This document shows positions 55,474-64,000 of a stretch of 64,000 bases of DNA, one piece after another (the first letter of the stretch is position 1; every line of letters starts with the position of its first letter). The position numbers were made by a program, and so were the translations under genes. Below the pieces are notes generated by a model. That model was not told where the DNA came from. It was given only the letters and a program-made list of their open reading frames with translations, and did no database searches. The stretch lies in the NCBI GenBank assembly GCA_041687675.1, contig JAWLBM010000020.1, positions 1 through 64,000 of the forward strand. Direction: 5' to 3'. The stretch is from JAWLBM01 sp041687675 (GTDB lineage Bacteria > Pseudomonadota > Alphaproteobacteria > Rhizobiales > Pleomorphomonadaceae).

Positions 55474-56883
55474 TCAGGCGCCGAGTCCGAAGCCTTTCAG
55501 CTTGGCGTAGAAGCTGGACCGCGAGATGCCGAGGTCCCGCGCGGCGGCATCCTTGTTGCCTTGGCATCGGGCCAGCGCCTCGAGGAGGGCCGAACGCTCG
55601 GCGTCGCGCAGCGTGTCGGCGAGGTTGCGAGGCTCGCCGGCGCCGGCCTCGGCCTCGGACTGGCCGGCCGGCAGGGCGCGGCGGATCGTCTCCACGTCGA
55701 TCACCTCCCGCTCGGCCTCCACGGTGGCGCGCTCGAGGACGTTCCGCAGTTCGCGCACGTTGCCGGTCCAGGGCTGGCGCTGCAGGTCGCGGTAGGCGGC
55801 CTCCGTCAGGATCCACGCGCCGAGGCCCTCCTCCCGCGGAAGGTCGTCGAGGATCCGCTCGGCGATCGGCTCGATGTCCTCCGGCCGGTCGCGCAGCGCC
55901 GGCACGTGCAACGGCAGGACGGCGAGCCGGTAGTAGAGGTCCGCGCGGAAGCTGCCCTCCCGGACCCGCGCCTCGAGGTCGACGCTGGTCGCCGCGATCA
56001 CCCGCACGTCGATGTGCTTCACCTCGTTGGAGCCGAGCGCCTCGATCTCGCCCTCCTGCAGCACCCTGAGGAACTTGGCCTGGATCGGCGCCGGCATGTC
56101 GCCGATCTCGTCAAGGAACAGCGTGCCTCCGGCGGCGATCTCGAACTTGCCGAGGCGGGGCCGGCGGTCGGCGCCGGTGAAGGCGCCCGGCGCGACGCCG
56201 AAGAACTCGGCTTCCATCAGCTGCTCCGGGACGGCGGCCACGTTGACCGCCACGAACGGCCCCTCCGAGCGGGCCGAGGCCTGGTGGATGCCCTGCGCGA
56301 GAAGTTCCTTGCCGACGCCCGTCTCGCCGAGGATGAGCACCGCCCCGTCCCGCTGGGCGATGCGGCGGGCGCGGGTCTTCAGGTCCCGCACCGCCTTGCT
56401 CCCGCCGATGAAGCTGGACAGCGAGTAGCGGGCGCGGCGCGCGCGGGCGAGTTCCGCACTCTTGGACTCCAGCTCCCGCTCGAGACGGGCGAACTTCGCG
56501 ATCAGCGGCTTCAGGTAGTCCAGGCGGTCGAAGAACACGAAGCCGATGGCGCCGCAGACCTCTCCCGCCTCGTCCTTCAGCGGCAGGCGGCAGACCACGA
56601 AGTGCTGCTCGCCGAAGCGCATGATGTCGAGGAGCATCGGCCGCCCCGTGGCGGCGACCTCCGGAAGGCGGCTCTGCGGGATGATCTCGGCGATCGGCCG
56701 GCCGACCACCTCCTCGCTCTCGGGGACGCCAAGGAGCCTGCGGTACTTGTCGTTGATCCAGGTGATCCGCCCGGTCCGGTCGACCATCAGCGAGCCTTCG
56801 CTCATGTCCGCGAACATGGACAGCGCCGCGTCGGTCGACGCGGAGAACGGAATCCCCTGCAGTCGCTGATCGCCCTGCGCCAT
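55474..56883 (-). CDS. Sigma-54-dependent transcriptional activator with PAS domain
   Basis: A 469-residue enhancer-binding protein. A PAS sensor occupies ~20-125 (SLMVDRTGRITWINDKYRRL), followed by a coiled linker (ARLERELESKSAELARARRA). The AAA+ domain has Walker A GETGVGKE (186-193), the sigma-54 contact loop GAFTGA (233-238) and Walker B GGTLFLDEIG (252-260). A Fis-type HTH ends the protein (GNKDAAARDLGISRSSFYAKL). There is no receiver domain, so the signal is probably a small ligand bound by PAS. It lies directly upstream of and co-oriented with the sigma-54-promoted operon. Confidence 0.93.
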   Translation of the reverse strand: MAQGDQRLQGIPFSASTDAALSMFADMSEGSLMVDRTGRITWINDKYRRLLGVPESEEVVGRPIAEIIPQSRLPEVAATGRPMLLDIMRFGEQHFVVCRLPLKDEAGEVCGAIGFVFFDRLDYLKPLIAKFARLERELESKSAELARARRARYSLSSFIGGSKAVRDLKTRARRIAQRDGAVLILGETGVGKELLAQGIHQASARSEGPFVAVNVAAVPEQLMEAEFFGVAPGAFTGADRRPRLGKFEIAAGGTLFLDEIGDMPAPIQAKFLRVLQEGEIEALGSNEVKHIDVRVIAATSVDLEARVREGSFRADLYYRLAVLPLHVPALRDRPEDIEPIAERILDDLPREEGLGAWILTEAAYRDLQRQPWTGNVRELRNVLERATVEAEREVIDVETIRRALPAGQSEAEAGAGEPRNLADTLRDAERSALLEALARCQGNKDAAARDLGISRSSFYAKLKGFGLGA

Positions 56884-57281
56884 GGCCGTTTCCCCGCCCG
56901 CGGCCCGGCATGGAGCCGCGTTGTCGTTTGGACGGATTATGAGCGGCTGGCGGCCCGATGCAACCTTCTCCCGGACCGTCGAGGGCCTCCGCCGGTCCGG
57001 CGGCCCGGTTGAGCGAGGTCAAGGGCGAGCCGGACGGCGGCGGGTATGCTCCGCCCGGGGCGCGCGGCGGGCGACGGGCGCGGCGGAGGCGCCGGCGGCC
57101 GCGACCCCGGCGACGGAACCCGGCCCCGGTCCCCCGCGTCTCCCGTGGAGCGCTGCCGGGGACGGGAACGGGCGGCGCATCGACCCGGGTCGGATCGAGG
57201 CGGCGGCGCCCCGCCGACCGCGTGGCCGGGGGCGGACCTGGGCCGCCCGCCACGACACCGCCGAGGATCCGGAGGGACTGA
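56884..57281. other. Intergenic region between the divergent activator and GH65 genes
   Basis: This is 398 bp of very GC-rich DNA. I see no gene, tRNA or clear hairpin. It must hold the promoters of both divergent genes, but no good -35/-10 pair stands out. The only marked site is GGAGGG, 7 bp before the GH65 start codon at 57282. Confidence 0.5.
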
Positions 57282-59780
57282 ATGACCGAGACCGGCTGGA
57301 CGCTTGCCTACGACGGCTTCGATCCGCGTTCCGAAGGCCTGCGCGAGGCGCTCTCCACCCTCGGCAACGGCTATTTCGCCACCCGTGGCGCGGCCGAGGA
57401 GTCCGAGGCGGACGACGTCCACTATCCCGGCACCTACCTCGCCGGAGGCTACAACCGGCGGGTCACGGAACTCGCCGGCCGCGCCATCGAGAACGAGGAC
57501 CTCGTCAACCTGCCGAACTGGCTGCCGCTGAGCTTCCGGCCCGAGGGCGGCGGCTGGCTGAACCTGCGCCGGGTCGAGGTGCTCGCCTACACCCAGGAAC
57601 TGGACCTGCGCAACGGGCTCCTCTGCCGGCGGATACGGGTGCGCGACGGGGAGGGCCGGGAGACCAGCGTCGTCACCCGCCGGCTGGTGCACATGCGCCA
57701 CCGCAACCTCGCCGCCATCGAGATGTCGATCACCGCGGAGAACTGGTCCGGGACGGTGGAGATCCGCTCGGCTCTCGACGGGCGGGTGATCAACGCCGGC
57801 GTCGAGCGCTACCGGCAGCTGAGCAGCAAGCACCTGGGCCCGCTCGAGACGCGCAAGCTGTCCGAGGAGGCGGTGCTGCTGGTGGCCGAGACCAACCAGT
57901 CGCACATCCGCATCGCGGAGGCGGCCCGCACGCGGCTGTTCCGGTCGGGCGGGCCGGCCGGGGAGGCGCGGCATGTCGAGCACGAGGAGGGCTACGTCGG
58001 CGAGGTCCTCGCCACCGGGATCGCCCGGGGCGAGACGCTGACCGTCGAGAAGGTCGTGGCGCTCTACACCAGCCGCGACCGCGCGATCTCCGAGCCGGCG
58101 CTCGCTGCCGTCGAGGCGATCGGCGAGGCGCCGGGCTTCGAGGACCTGCTCGCCTCGCACGCGCTCGCCTGGCGCACCCTGTGGGACCGCGGCGACATCG
58201 TCGTCGACGATCACCCGCGCCGACAGATGATCCTGAGGCTCCACATCTTCCACCTGCTGCAAACCGTCTCGCCCAACACGGTGGACATGGACGCCGGGGT
58301 GCCGGCCCGCGGGCTGCACGGCGAGGCCTACCGCGGGCACATCTTCTGGGACGAGCTGTTCATCCTGCCCTATCTCAACTTCCACTTTCCCGAAATCAGC
58401 CGGGAACTGCTGCTCTACCGCCACCGCCGCCTCGGCGAGGCGCGCCGGCTCGCCCGCGAGGCCGGACACAAGGGAGCGATGTATCCCTGGCAGAGCGGGT
58501 CGAGCGGCCGGGAGGAGAGCCAGGTGCTCCACCTCAACCCGCGGTCCGGCCGCTGGACGCCGGACAACACCCACCTGCAGCGGCACGTGAACCTCGCCAT
58601 CGCCTACAACATCTGGCGCTACTGGCAGACCACCGGCGACCGCGGGACCTTGGCCGCCCGCTGCGCCGAGATGCTGGTCGAGATCGCCCGCTTCTGGGCC
58701 GGCATGGCGACCTTCGACGAGGCGGAGGACCGCTACCGCATCCTCGGCGTCATGGGCCCGGACGAGTTCCACGACCGCTACCCCTGGCGCGAGGAGCCGG
58801 GGCTCGACGACAACGCCTACACCAACGTGATGGCGTCCTGGGTGCTGCGCCGGGCGGCCGAGGTGCTGGACGAGGTTCCGCCCGCCCGCCGCGAGGAACT
58901 CTGCCTCGTGCTGGCCATCTCCGGGGAGGAGCTGGCGGACTGGCGGCGGATCGCCGACCGGCTCCGCGTGCCGTTCCTCGACAATGGCCTGATCGCCCAG
59001 TTCGAGGGCTACGGCCGGCTCGAGGAACTCGACTGGGAGGGCTACCGGGCCCGCTATGGCGACATCCAGCGGCTCGACCGCATCCTCGAGGCGGAGGGCG
59101 ACACCATCAACCGCTACAAGGCCTCCAAGCAGGCCGACGTGCTGATGCTGTTCTATCTCTTCTCGTCCTCGGAATTGCGCGACCTCCTCGGCGGCATGGG
59201 CTACGACTTCGACCCGGAGAGGATTCCGGAGACGATCGACTACTACATGCACCGCACCTCGCACGGCTCCACGCTCAGCCGGGTGGTGCACTCCTGGGTG
59301 CTGGCGCGCAGCGATCGCGCGAGATCCTTCGAGTTGCTGAGCGAGGCGCTGGAGAGCGACCTCATCGACATCCAGGGCGGCACGACCTCGGAGGGGATCC
59401 ACCTCGGCGCCATGGCCGGCAGCGTCGACCTGGTCCAGCGCGGGCAGACGGCGCTGGAGTTCAGCGACGACACCCTGTCGATCAGCCCCTGCCTGCCGGA
59501 GGACATGAACGGCCTCCACCTGAAGTTCCTCTACCGGGGCTACTGGCTCCACCTCGACCTCAGCGCCGACGAGGTGGTGGTGACTGCGCCGGACGGATGG
59601 GCCGGTCCGCGACGGATCCAGGTCCGCGACCGGGTGCACACCTTCGGGCCCGGCGAGCGGCTGGTCTTCACCTGCCACCTCGACGAGGGCTGGCGGCCGC
59701 GGCCCGAGCCGCCGAAGCGCGGCAAGGCCGATCTCGCCCCCACCGACGCCACGGCGCCGGAGGACGGCCGCGAGACCTGA
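57282..59780 (+). CDS. GH65 family disaccharide phosphorylase (second copy)
   Basis: An 832-residue GH65 protein, a close paralogue of the product of 19709-22225: both begin W[TS]LAYDG[FY]DP..EGLRE and share NLPNWL, the catalytic GVMGPDEFH and RTSHGSTLSRVVHSWVLA. It should cleave an alpha-glucobiose (trehalose, maltose, kojibiose or nigerose) with phosphate, giving beta-glucose-1-phosphate. Unlike the first copy it has no beta-phosphoglucomutase gene beside it and stands as a single gene, so it would depend on the mutase fusion at 22222-23856 or another one. Confidence 0.88.
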   Translation: MTETGWTLAYDGFDPRSEGLREALSTLGNGYFATRGAAEESEADDVHYPGTYLAGGYNRRVTELAGRAIENEDLVNLPNWLPLSFRPEGGGWLNLRRVEVLAYTQELDLRNGLLCRRIRVRDGEGRETSVVTRRLVHMRHRNLAAIEMSITAENWSGTVEIRSALDGRVINAGVERYRQLSSKHLGPLETRKLSEEAVLLVAETNQSHIRIAEAARTRLFRSGGPAGEARHVEHEEGYVGEVLATGIARGETLTVEKVVALYTSRDRAISEPALAAVEAIGEAPGFEDLLASHALAWRTLWDRGDIVVDDHPRRQMILRLHIFHLLQTVSPNTVDMDAGVPARGLHGEAYRGHIFWDELFILPYLNFHFPEISRELLLYRHRRLGEARRLAREAGHKGAMYPWQSGSSGREESQVLHLNPRSGRWTPDNTHLQRHVNLAIAYNIWRYWQTTGDRGTLAARCAEMLVEIARFWAGMATFDEAEDRYRILGVMGPDEFHDRYPWREEPGLDDNAYTNVMASWVLRRAAEVLDEVPPARREELCLVLAISGEELADWRRIADRLRVPFLDNGLIAQFEGYGRLEELDWEGYRARYGDIQRLDRILEAEGDTINRYKASKQADVLMLFYLFSSSELRDLLGGMGYDFDPERIPETIDYYMHRTSHGSTLSRVVHSWVLARSDRARSFELLSEALESDLIDIQGGTTSEGIHLGAMAGSVDLVQRGQTALEFSDDTLSISPCLPEDMNGLHLKFLYRGYWLHLDLSADEVVVTAPDGWAGPRRIQVRDRVHTFGPGERLVFTCHLDEGWRPRPEPPKRGKADLAPTDATAPEDGRET

Positions 59781-59797
59781 GGCCCCGGTCGGCGTCT

Positions 59798-60619
59798 TCA
59801 GGCGAAGGCGACCTCGATCGTGCCGAAGGAGCCGTAGTCGCCCGTCACCACGTCGCCCGGCGCCACCGGGATCGGGGCGACGCAGACGCCGGTGGTGACG
59901 ATCTCGCCGGCGCGCAGGGTCACGCCGATGCCGGAGAGTTCGTTGACGAGCCAGGCGAGCGCGATCCGCGGGTCGCCGAGCACGTTGCCGCCGCGTCCCT
60001 CCTGGACGGCCCCGCGGGAGGTGCGGCCGGTCACCCGGTGCCCGGCGAGGTCGACGTCCCGCCAGGACGCCGGGGCCTCCGGGCCGAGGACGAAGCGGTC
60101 GGCGCAGGCGTTGTCGGCGATGAGTTGCCCGGCGCCCACGGTCTCGAAGCGGAGAAAGCGCGAATCCGGGATCTCGACCCCGAGATGCAGCGCCGCCACG
60201 GCGTCCATCACCTCCGGCACTGAGTAGGGCTCGGCGCGGGGCGGCAGGTCGCGGCCCATGCGGAACACGAACTCGACCTCCGCCACCCGCATCCGGTTCG
60301 AGCCGAGCGCCACCGGCGGGCCGCCGAGGGGGAGGATTCGCTCCGCGAGCAGCCGGCCGGCGAGCGGGCCGTCGACGTTGATGTGGCGCTGGCCGGCCTC
60401 GCTGGTCGCGGCGATCTTCCAGCCGGCAAGGGGAAGGGCGCTCTCCCCTTCGATCAGCGCCTGCACCGCATAGGCCTCCGCCCGGCTCCGCGGGCGCAAC
60501 TCCGCCGGCAGGGACTCGGTGTGCGTGCCGTTTCGCCAGTGCGCGCGCAGGACGTCCGAGGCCGCCCGCACCCGCAGAGCGGCCGCTCCGCCGTCGCTCG
60601 CGTCCCGGATCTCCGTCAT
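59798..60619 (-). CDS. 2-keto-4-pentenoate hydratase-family protein
   Basis: A 273-residue protein of the fumarylacetoacetate-hydrolase-like fold, MhpD/hydratase branch: LAGWKIAATSEAGQ near residue 65, EVEFVFRMGRDLPPR (metal-binding ExE), HLGVEIPDSRF and a C-terminal VTGDYGSFGTIEVAF. Such enzymes add water to 2-hydroxypenta-2,4-dienoate or decarboxylate oxalocrotonate. Other aromatic meta-cleavage genes are absent, so the substrate is uncertain. It is divergent from the tartrate-dehydrogenase-like gene across 157 bp carrying a TTCGTATACGAA palindrome. Confidence 0.82.
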   Translation of the reverse strand: MTEIRDASDGGAAALRVRAASDVLRAHWRNGTHTESLPAELRPRSRAEAYAVQALIEGESALPLAGWKIAATSEAGQRHINVDGPLAGRLLAERILPLGGPPVALGSNRMRVAEVEFVFRMGRDLPPRAEPYSVPEVMDAVAALHLGVEIPDSRFLRFETVGAGQLIADNACADRFVLGPEAPASWRDVDLAGHRVTGRTSRGAVQEGRGGNVLGDPRIALAWLVNELSGIGVTLRAGEIVTTGVCVAPIPVAPGDVVTGDYGSFGTIEVAFA

Positions 60620-60674
60620 GTCAGTTCCACCCCGCCCGTGCTTTCCATGCCGGCATGGATTCAAGATGTCCTCT

Positions 60675-60693
60675 TTCGTATACGAATTATAGT
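60675..60693. promoter_or_regulatory. Divergent promoter with GntR-like palindrome
   Basis: TTCGTATACGAA (60675-60686) is a perfect 12-bp palindrome of a kind used by GntR-family regulators. TATAAT on the minus strand (60691-60686) and TATAGT on the plus strand (60688-60693) overlap its edge and give -10 elements in both directions. The -35 positions are poor. A regulator gene is not adjacent. Confidence 0.55.
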
Positions 60694-60776
60694 GCGCCGT
60701 GCCGGCCCGGAGCCGCGGGCGACGGCCACGGCGGGGCGAGGGCTCCGGCCGCACATTCGACGAGGACCGCACCACC

Positions 60777-61850
60777 ATGAAGCAGTACAGGATCGCCGCC
60801 ATTCCCGCCGACGGCATCGGCCCGGAGGTCATCGCCGCCGGGCTCCAGGCGCTCGAGGCGCTCGAGCAGCGGGACGGCGGCTTCAGGCTGGACGTGACGA
60901 CCTTCGACTGGGGCTCGGACTACTTCAAGCGGACCGGCAGCATGATGCCGGCGGACGGCATCACCACGCTGAAGGCCTACGACGCCATCTTCTTCGGTGC
61001 GGTCGGCGCGCCGGACGTGCCCGACCACGTGACCCTCTGGGGCCTTCGGCTGCCGATCTGCCAGGGCTTCGACCAGTACGCCAACGTGCGCCCGACCAGG
61101 ATCCTGCCCGGCGTCGCCTCGCCGCTCGCCGGGGTCGGCCCCGGCGACCTCGACTGGGTGATCGTGCGCGAGAACTCCGAGGGCGAGTATTCCGGCATCG
61201 GCGGCCGCGCCCACCGCGGCCTGCCGGAGGAGGTCGGCACCGAGGTGGCGATCTTCACCCGCGTCGGCGTCACCCGCATCATGCGCTACGCCTTCGCGCT
61301 GGCGCAGTCGCGGCCACGCAAGCTCCTGACCGTCGTCACCAAGTCGAACGCCCAGCGGCACGGCATGGTGATGTGGGACGAGATCGCCGCCGAGGTGGCC
61401 GGCGAGTTCCCCGACGTCACCTGGGACAAGATGCTGGTCGACGCCATGACCGTGCGGATGACGCTGAAGCCGCAGAGCCTCGACACCATCGTCGCGACCA
61501 ACCTCCACGCCGACATCCTGTCCGACCTCGCCGGCGCGCTCGCCGGCAGCCTCGGCGTCGCGCCGACCGCCAACATCGACCCCGAGCGCCGCTATCCCTC
61601 GATGTTCGAGCCGATCCACGGGTCGGCCTTCGACATCACCGGCAAGGGCATCGCCAACCCGGTCGCGACCTTCTGGACCGCGGCGCAGATGCTCGAGCAC
61701 CTCGGCGAGGCCCCCGCCGCCGCCCGGCTGATGCAGGCGGTGGAGAAGGTGACCGGCGAGGGCGTCAAGACGCCCGACATCGGCGGCCGCGCCACCACCC
61801 GCGAGGTGACGGACGCGGTCTGCGAGGCGATCCGGGCCTCGAACGTCTGA
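60777..61850 (+). CDS. Tartrate dehydrogenase-like beta-decarboxylating dehydrogenase
   Basis: A 357-residue member of the isocitrate/isopropylmalate dehydrogenase family. AAIPADGIGPEV opens the protein. ICQGFDQYANVRPTRILPG and VIVRENSEGEYSGIGGR are characteristic of tartrate dehydrogenase/decarboxylase (TtuC/YeaU) rather than LeuB. FEPIHGSAFDITGKGIANP closes the substrate site. Likely substrates are tartrate or D-malate with NAD+. The ATG at 60777 gives the conserved N-terminus; an upstream ATG at 60699 would add an Arg-rich stretch. Confidence 0.85.
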   Translation: MKQYRIAAIPADGIGPEVIAAGLQALEALEQRDGGFRLDVTTFDWGSDYFKRTGSMMPADGITTLKAYDAIFFGAVGAPDVPDHVTLWGLRLPICQGFDQYANVRPTRILPGVASPLAGVGPGDLDWVIVRENSEGEYSGIGGRAHRGLPEEVGTEVAIFTRVGVTRIMRYAFALAQSRPRKLLTVVTKSNAQRHGMVMWDEIAAEVAGEFPDVTWDKMLVDAMTVRMTLKPQSLDTIVATNLHADILSDLAGALAGSLGVAPTANIDPERRYPSMFEPIHGSAFDITGKGIANPVATFWTAAQMLEHLGEAPAAARLMQAVEKVTGEGVKTPDIGGRATTREVTDAVCEAIRASNV

Positions 61851-61999
61851 GGCGGCGCCGGTCCCGATAGGGAAAGGCGATGGCGGCCATAGAGGCTGGC
61901 TATTTCGCAGGCGCCGGCGCAACGTGCCAAGGTGCGACGAAGAGGCCGGCGACGCGCGCGCCGGCCGGCCTTTCCACGGGACCCGGCGGCACGGACCAT

Positions 62000-63169
62000 A
62001 TGAGCGTCTTCGACCCGACCTTCGACCACAGCGAGATCCGCGCCGGCGTCGCCCAGCTCTGCGCGGGCTTCCCCGGCGAGTACTGGCGCGCGCTCGACCG
62101 CGAGCGGGCCTATCCGGAGGCCTTCGTCACCGCCCTCTCGGAGGCGGGCTATCTCGCCGCGATGATCCCGGAGGCGTTCGGCGGCTCCGGGCTCGGGCTC
62201 GCCGCCGCCGCCGTGATCCTGGAGGAGATCCACCGCCAGGGCTGCAACGCCGCCGCCTGCCATGCGCAGATGTACACCATGGGGACGGTGCTCCGGCATG
62301 GCAGCGAGGCGCAGAAGCAGGAGTACCTGCCGAAGATCGCCGACGGCAGCCTGCGCCTGCAGGCCTTCGGCGTCACCGAGCCGACCAGCGGCACCGACAC
62401 GCTCGCCCTCAAGACCACCGCCCGGCGCGAGGGCGACGAGTATGTCGTCAACGGCCAGAAGATCTGGACCTCCCGCGCCGAGCACTCCGACCTGATGCTG
62501 CTGCTCGCCCGCACCACGCCGCGCGACCAGGTGGAGAAGCGGACCGACGGCCTGTCGGTGTTCCTCCTCGATCTCCGCGAGCTCGTCGGCAACGGCGTGA
62601 CGATCCGGCCGATCCGGACGATGATCAACCACTCCACCACGGAGGTCTTCTTCGACGACGTCCGGATCCCGGCCTCGGCCCTCGTCGGCGAGGAGGGCAA
62701 GGGCTTCCGCTACATCCTCTCCGGCATGAACGCCGAGCGGATCCTGATCGCCGCCGAGTGCATCGGCGACGCCAAGTGGTTCCTCACCAAGGCCTCGGAC
62801 TACGCCCGCGAGCGGGTGGTCTTCGGCCAGCCGATCGGCCGCAACCAGGGCGTCCAGTTCCCGCTGGCCCGCGCCTGGGCGCACATGCTGGCGGCGGAGG
62901 CGATCGTCTACCGGGCGGCGGCGATGTACGAGGCGGGGCTCGACCCGGGCGCGGAGGCGAACAGCGCCAAGATGCTCGCCGCCGACGCCAGCTGGGAGGC
63001 GGGCGAGGCCTGCATGCAGACCTTCGGCGGCTTCGCCTTCGCCGAGGAATACGACGTCGAGCGCAAGTTCCGCGAGACGCGGCTCTACCAGATCGCGCCG
63101 ATCTCGACCAACCTGGTGCTCGCCTTCATTGCCGAGCGGGTGCTCGGCCTGCCGAAGTCCTACGGCTGA
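62000..63169 (+). CDS. Acyl-CoA dehydrogenase
   Basis: A 389-residue flavoprotein acyl-CoA dehydrogenase: N-terminal helical domain, FAD site FGVTEPTSGTDTLALKTTA and VNGQKIWTSRAEHSD, and C-terminal domain with ERVVFGQPIGRNQGVQFPLA and MQTFGGFAFAEEYDVERKFRETRLYQI. The ATG at 62000 is chosen because it starts directly at the family N-terminus; an in-frame ATG at 61880 would add 40 unconserved residues. It is followed 38 bp later by a dehydratase gene, an arrangement seen in short branched or dicarboxylic acyl-CoA breakdown. The exact substrate is unknown. Confidence 0.9.
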   Translation: MSVFDPTFDHSEIRAGVAQLCAGFPGEYWRALDRERAYPEAFVTALSEAGYLAAMIPEAFGGSGLGLAAAAVILEEIHRQGCNAAACHAQMYTMGTVLRHGSEAQKQEYLPKIADGSLRLQAFGVTEPTSGTDTLALKTTARREGDEYVVNGQKIWTSRAEHSDLMLLLARTTPRDQVEKRTDGLSVFLLDLRELVGNGVTIRPIRTMINHSTTEVFFDDVRIPASALVGEEGKGFRYILSGMNAERILIAAECIGDAKWFLTKASDYARERVVFGQPIGRNQGVQFPLARAWAHMLAAEAIVYRAAAMYEAGLDPGAEANSAKMLAADASWEAGEACMQTFGGFAFAEEYDVERKFRETRLYQIAPISTNLVLAFIAERVLGLPKSYG

Positions 63170-63207
63170 GGGCGGCAGGAGCGGCCCCGCCATCCAGGGA
63201 GTGAGCG

Positions 63208-64000
63208 ATGGACGACGACGCGCGGCCGGCGACCGCGGAGGCCTTCGCCGACTGGATCGGTCGGCGGCGGGTCGCGACGGACACCGTCGACCAACGCCTC
63301 GTCGAGCGCTTCCGGGCGACGCTGTCGCCGCACCTCGCCGAACGGCCGGTGCCCGCGGGGATCTTCTGGTGCCTCGGCCCGGACGTGTTCCCACCGCCGG
63401 ACCTCGGCCGCGACGGCCATCCGCGCACCGGGCTGGTGCTGCCGCCGGTGCCCTTCGCGCGGCGGATGTGGGCGGGCGGGGAACTCCGCCTCGACGGCGA
63501 CTTCTCCCCCGGCGAGACGGTGGAGAAGGAGAGCGTCGTCGAGGACATCGCCTTCAAGACGGGCGGGACCGGCCGGCTCTGCTTCGTCGCGGTCCGCCAT
63601 CGCTACCGGGCGGGCGGGCGGCTGGTGGTCGACGAGCGGCAGGACATCGTCTACCGCGCGGGCGAGGCCGCCGGCCGGCCGAAGCCGGCCGAGGCGCCGG
63701 CGCCGGCCGACGCGCGCTGGACGGTGGCGGCCGATCCGGTGCTCCTGTTCCGCTACTCGGCGCTGACCTTCAACGGCCACCGCATCCACTACGACCAGCC
63801 CTACGCCACCGGCGTGGAGGGCTACGCCGGCCTCGTCGTCCACGGGCCGCTGCAGGCGACGCTGATGCTGAACCTTGCCGCCGACCGCCTCGGCCGGCTG
63901 CCCGCCCGCTTCGCCTACCGGGGCGCGGCGCCGCTGGTCGCCGGGCCGGCGTTTTCCGTGGAGGCGGTGGAGGCGGGGGAGGGCGCCGTTTCGCTGCGCG
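63208..64000 (+). CDS. FAS1-like/MaoC-type dehydratase (mesaconyl-CoA hydratase-like), cut by window end
   Basis: A frame open from the ATG at 63208 to the end of the window (264 codons seen, no stop). The product begins MDDDARPATAEAFADWIGRR and shows the N-terminal FAS1-like dehydratase half (LPPVPFARRMWAGGEL, VEDIAFKTGGTGRLCFV, VRHRYRAGG) and the second hot-dog half with LLFRYSALTFNGHRIHYD, which carries the Asn/His hydratase motif. This resembles HTD2-like and mesaconyl-C4-CoA hydratase proteins of about 280 residues, so little is missing. With the preceding acyl-CoA dehydrogenase it suggests breakdown of a methyl-branched dicarboxylic acyl-CoA. Confidence 0.8.
   Translation, partial: MDDDARPATAEAFADWIGRRRVATDTVDQRLVERFRATLSPHLAERPVPAGIFWCLGPDVFPPPDLGRDGHPRTGLVLPPVPFARRMWAGGELRLDGDFSPGETVEKESVVEDIAFKTGGTGRLCFVAVRHRYRAGGRLVVDERQDIVYRAGEAAGRPKPAEAPAPADARWTVAADPVLLFRYSALTFNGHRIHYDQPYATGVEGYAGLVVHGPLQATLMLNLAADRLGRLPARFAYRGAAPLVAGPAFSVEAVEAGEGAVSLR

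Overview
This 64 kb window is high-GC DNA that reads as an alphaproteobacterial chromosome, most likely Hyphomicrobiales/Rhizobiales-like. The basis is codon usage, TRAP and FrcBCA-type sugar importers, OxyR/KatG, FCD-GntR regulators and a tRNA-Gln(CTG) 3' end. I see no rRNA, no complete tRNA, no CRISPR array and no insertion sequence. Coding density is high, with many 1-4 bp stop/start overlaps.

Left edge (1-4.9 kb): an accessory-looking segment. It holds a soluble FtsH-like AAA+/M41 protease without membrane anchor, preceded by a protein with a PD-(D/E)XK nuclease-like pattern. About 1 kb of gene-poor DNA with possible integrase debris follows, then a 51-bp tRNA-Gln 3' remnant that looks like an attachment site. 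From 5.2 to 10.2 kb a three-gene CUT2 sugar ABC importer faces a methylthioribose kinase gene, suggesting methylthioribose uptake and salvage.

10.5-29.3 kb: a central-carbon/energy block. adk and gpmA are divergent. A probable nine-gene leftward operon, in transcription order, holds pgk, gap, a P-type ATPase, a beta-phosphoglucomutase/trehalose-6-phosphate-phosphatase fusion, a GH65 phosphorylase, ppsA, a D-lactate-dehydrogenase-like gene, pfkB and a Ca2+-type P-ATPase. It combines trehalose phosphorolysis, part of glycolysis, AMP recycling and ion pumping, and resembles a low-energy or stress module.

29.4-34.7 kb: LysR plus an N-carbamoylsarcosine-amidase-like hydrolase, then divergent katG/oxyR with both OxyR redox cysteines. 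34.8-42.7 kb: a LacI-controlled operon with an FrcBCA-like ABC importer, a phosphotriesterase-family hydrolase, a ThuA/GATase-like protein, a ribokinase-like kinase and a DUF1688 (URC4/Urg3) protein. This is probably an undescribed catabolic pathway. 42.7-49.1 kb: a leftward uronate operon (uxaC, TRAP dctPQM, GntR, kduD, kdgF) with an FCD-GntR operator in its promoter. 49.2-56.9 kb: a TRAP, 3-hydroxybutyrate-dehydrogenase and CoA-transferase operon with a near-consensus sigma-54 promoter, next to a PAS-containing sigma-54 activator. 57.3-64 kb: a second GH65 phosphorylase, a divergent hydratase/tartrate-dehydrogenase pair, an acyl-CoA dehydrogenase and a truncated FAS1-like dehydratase.
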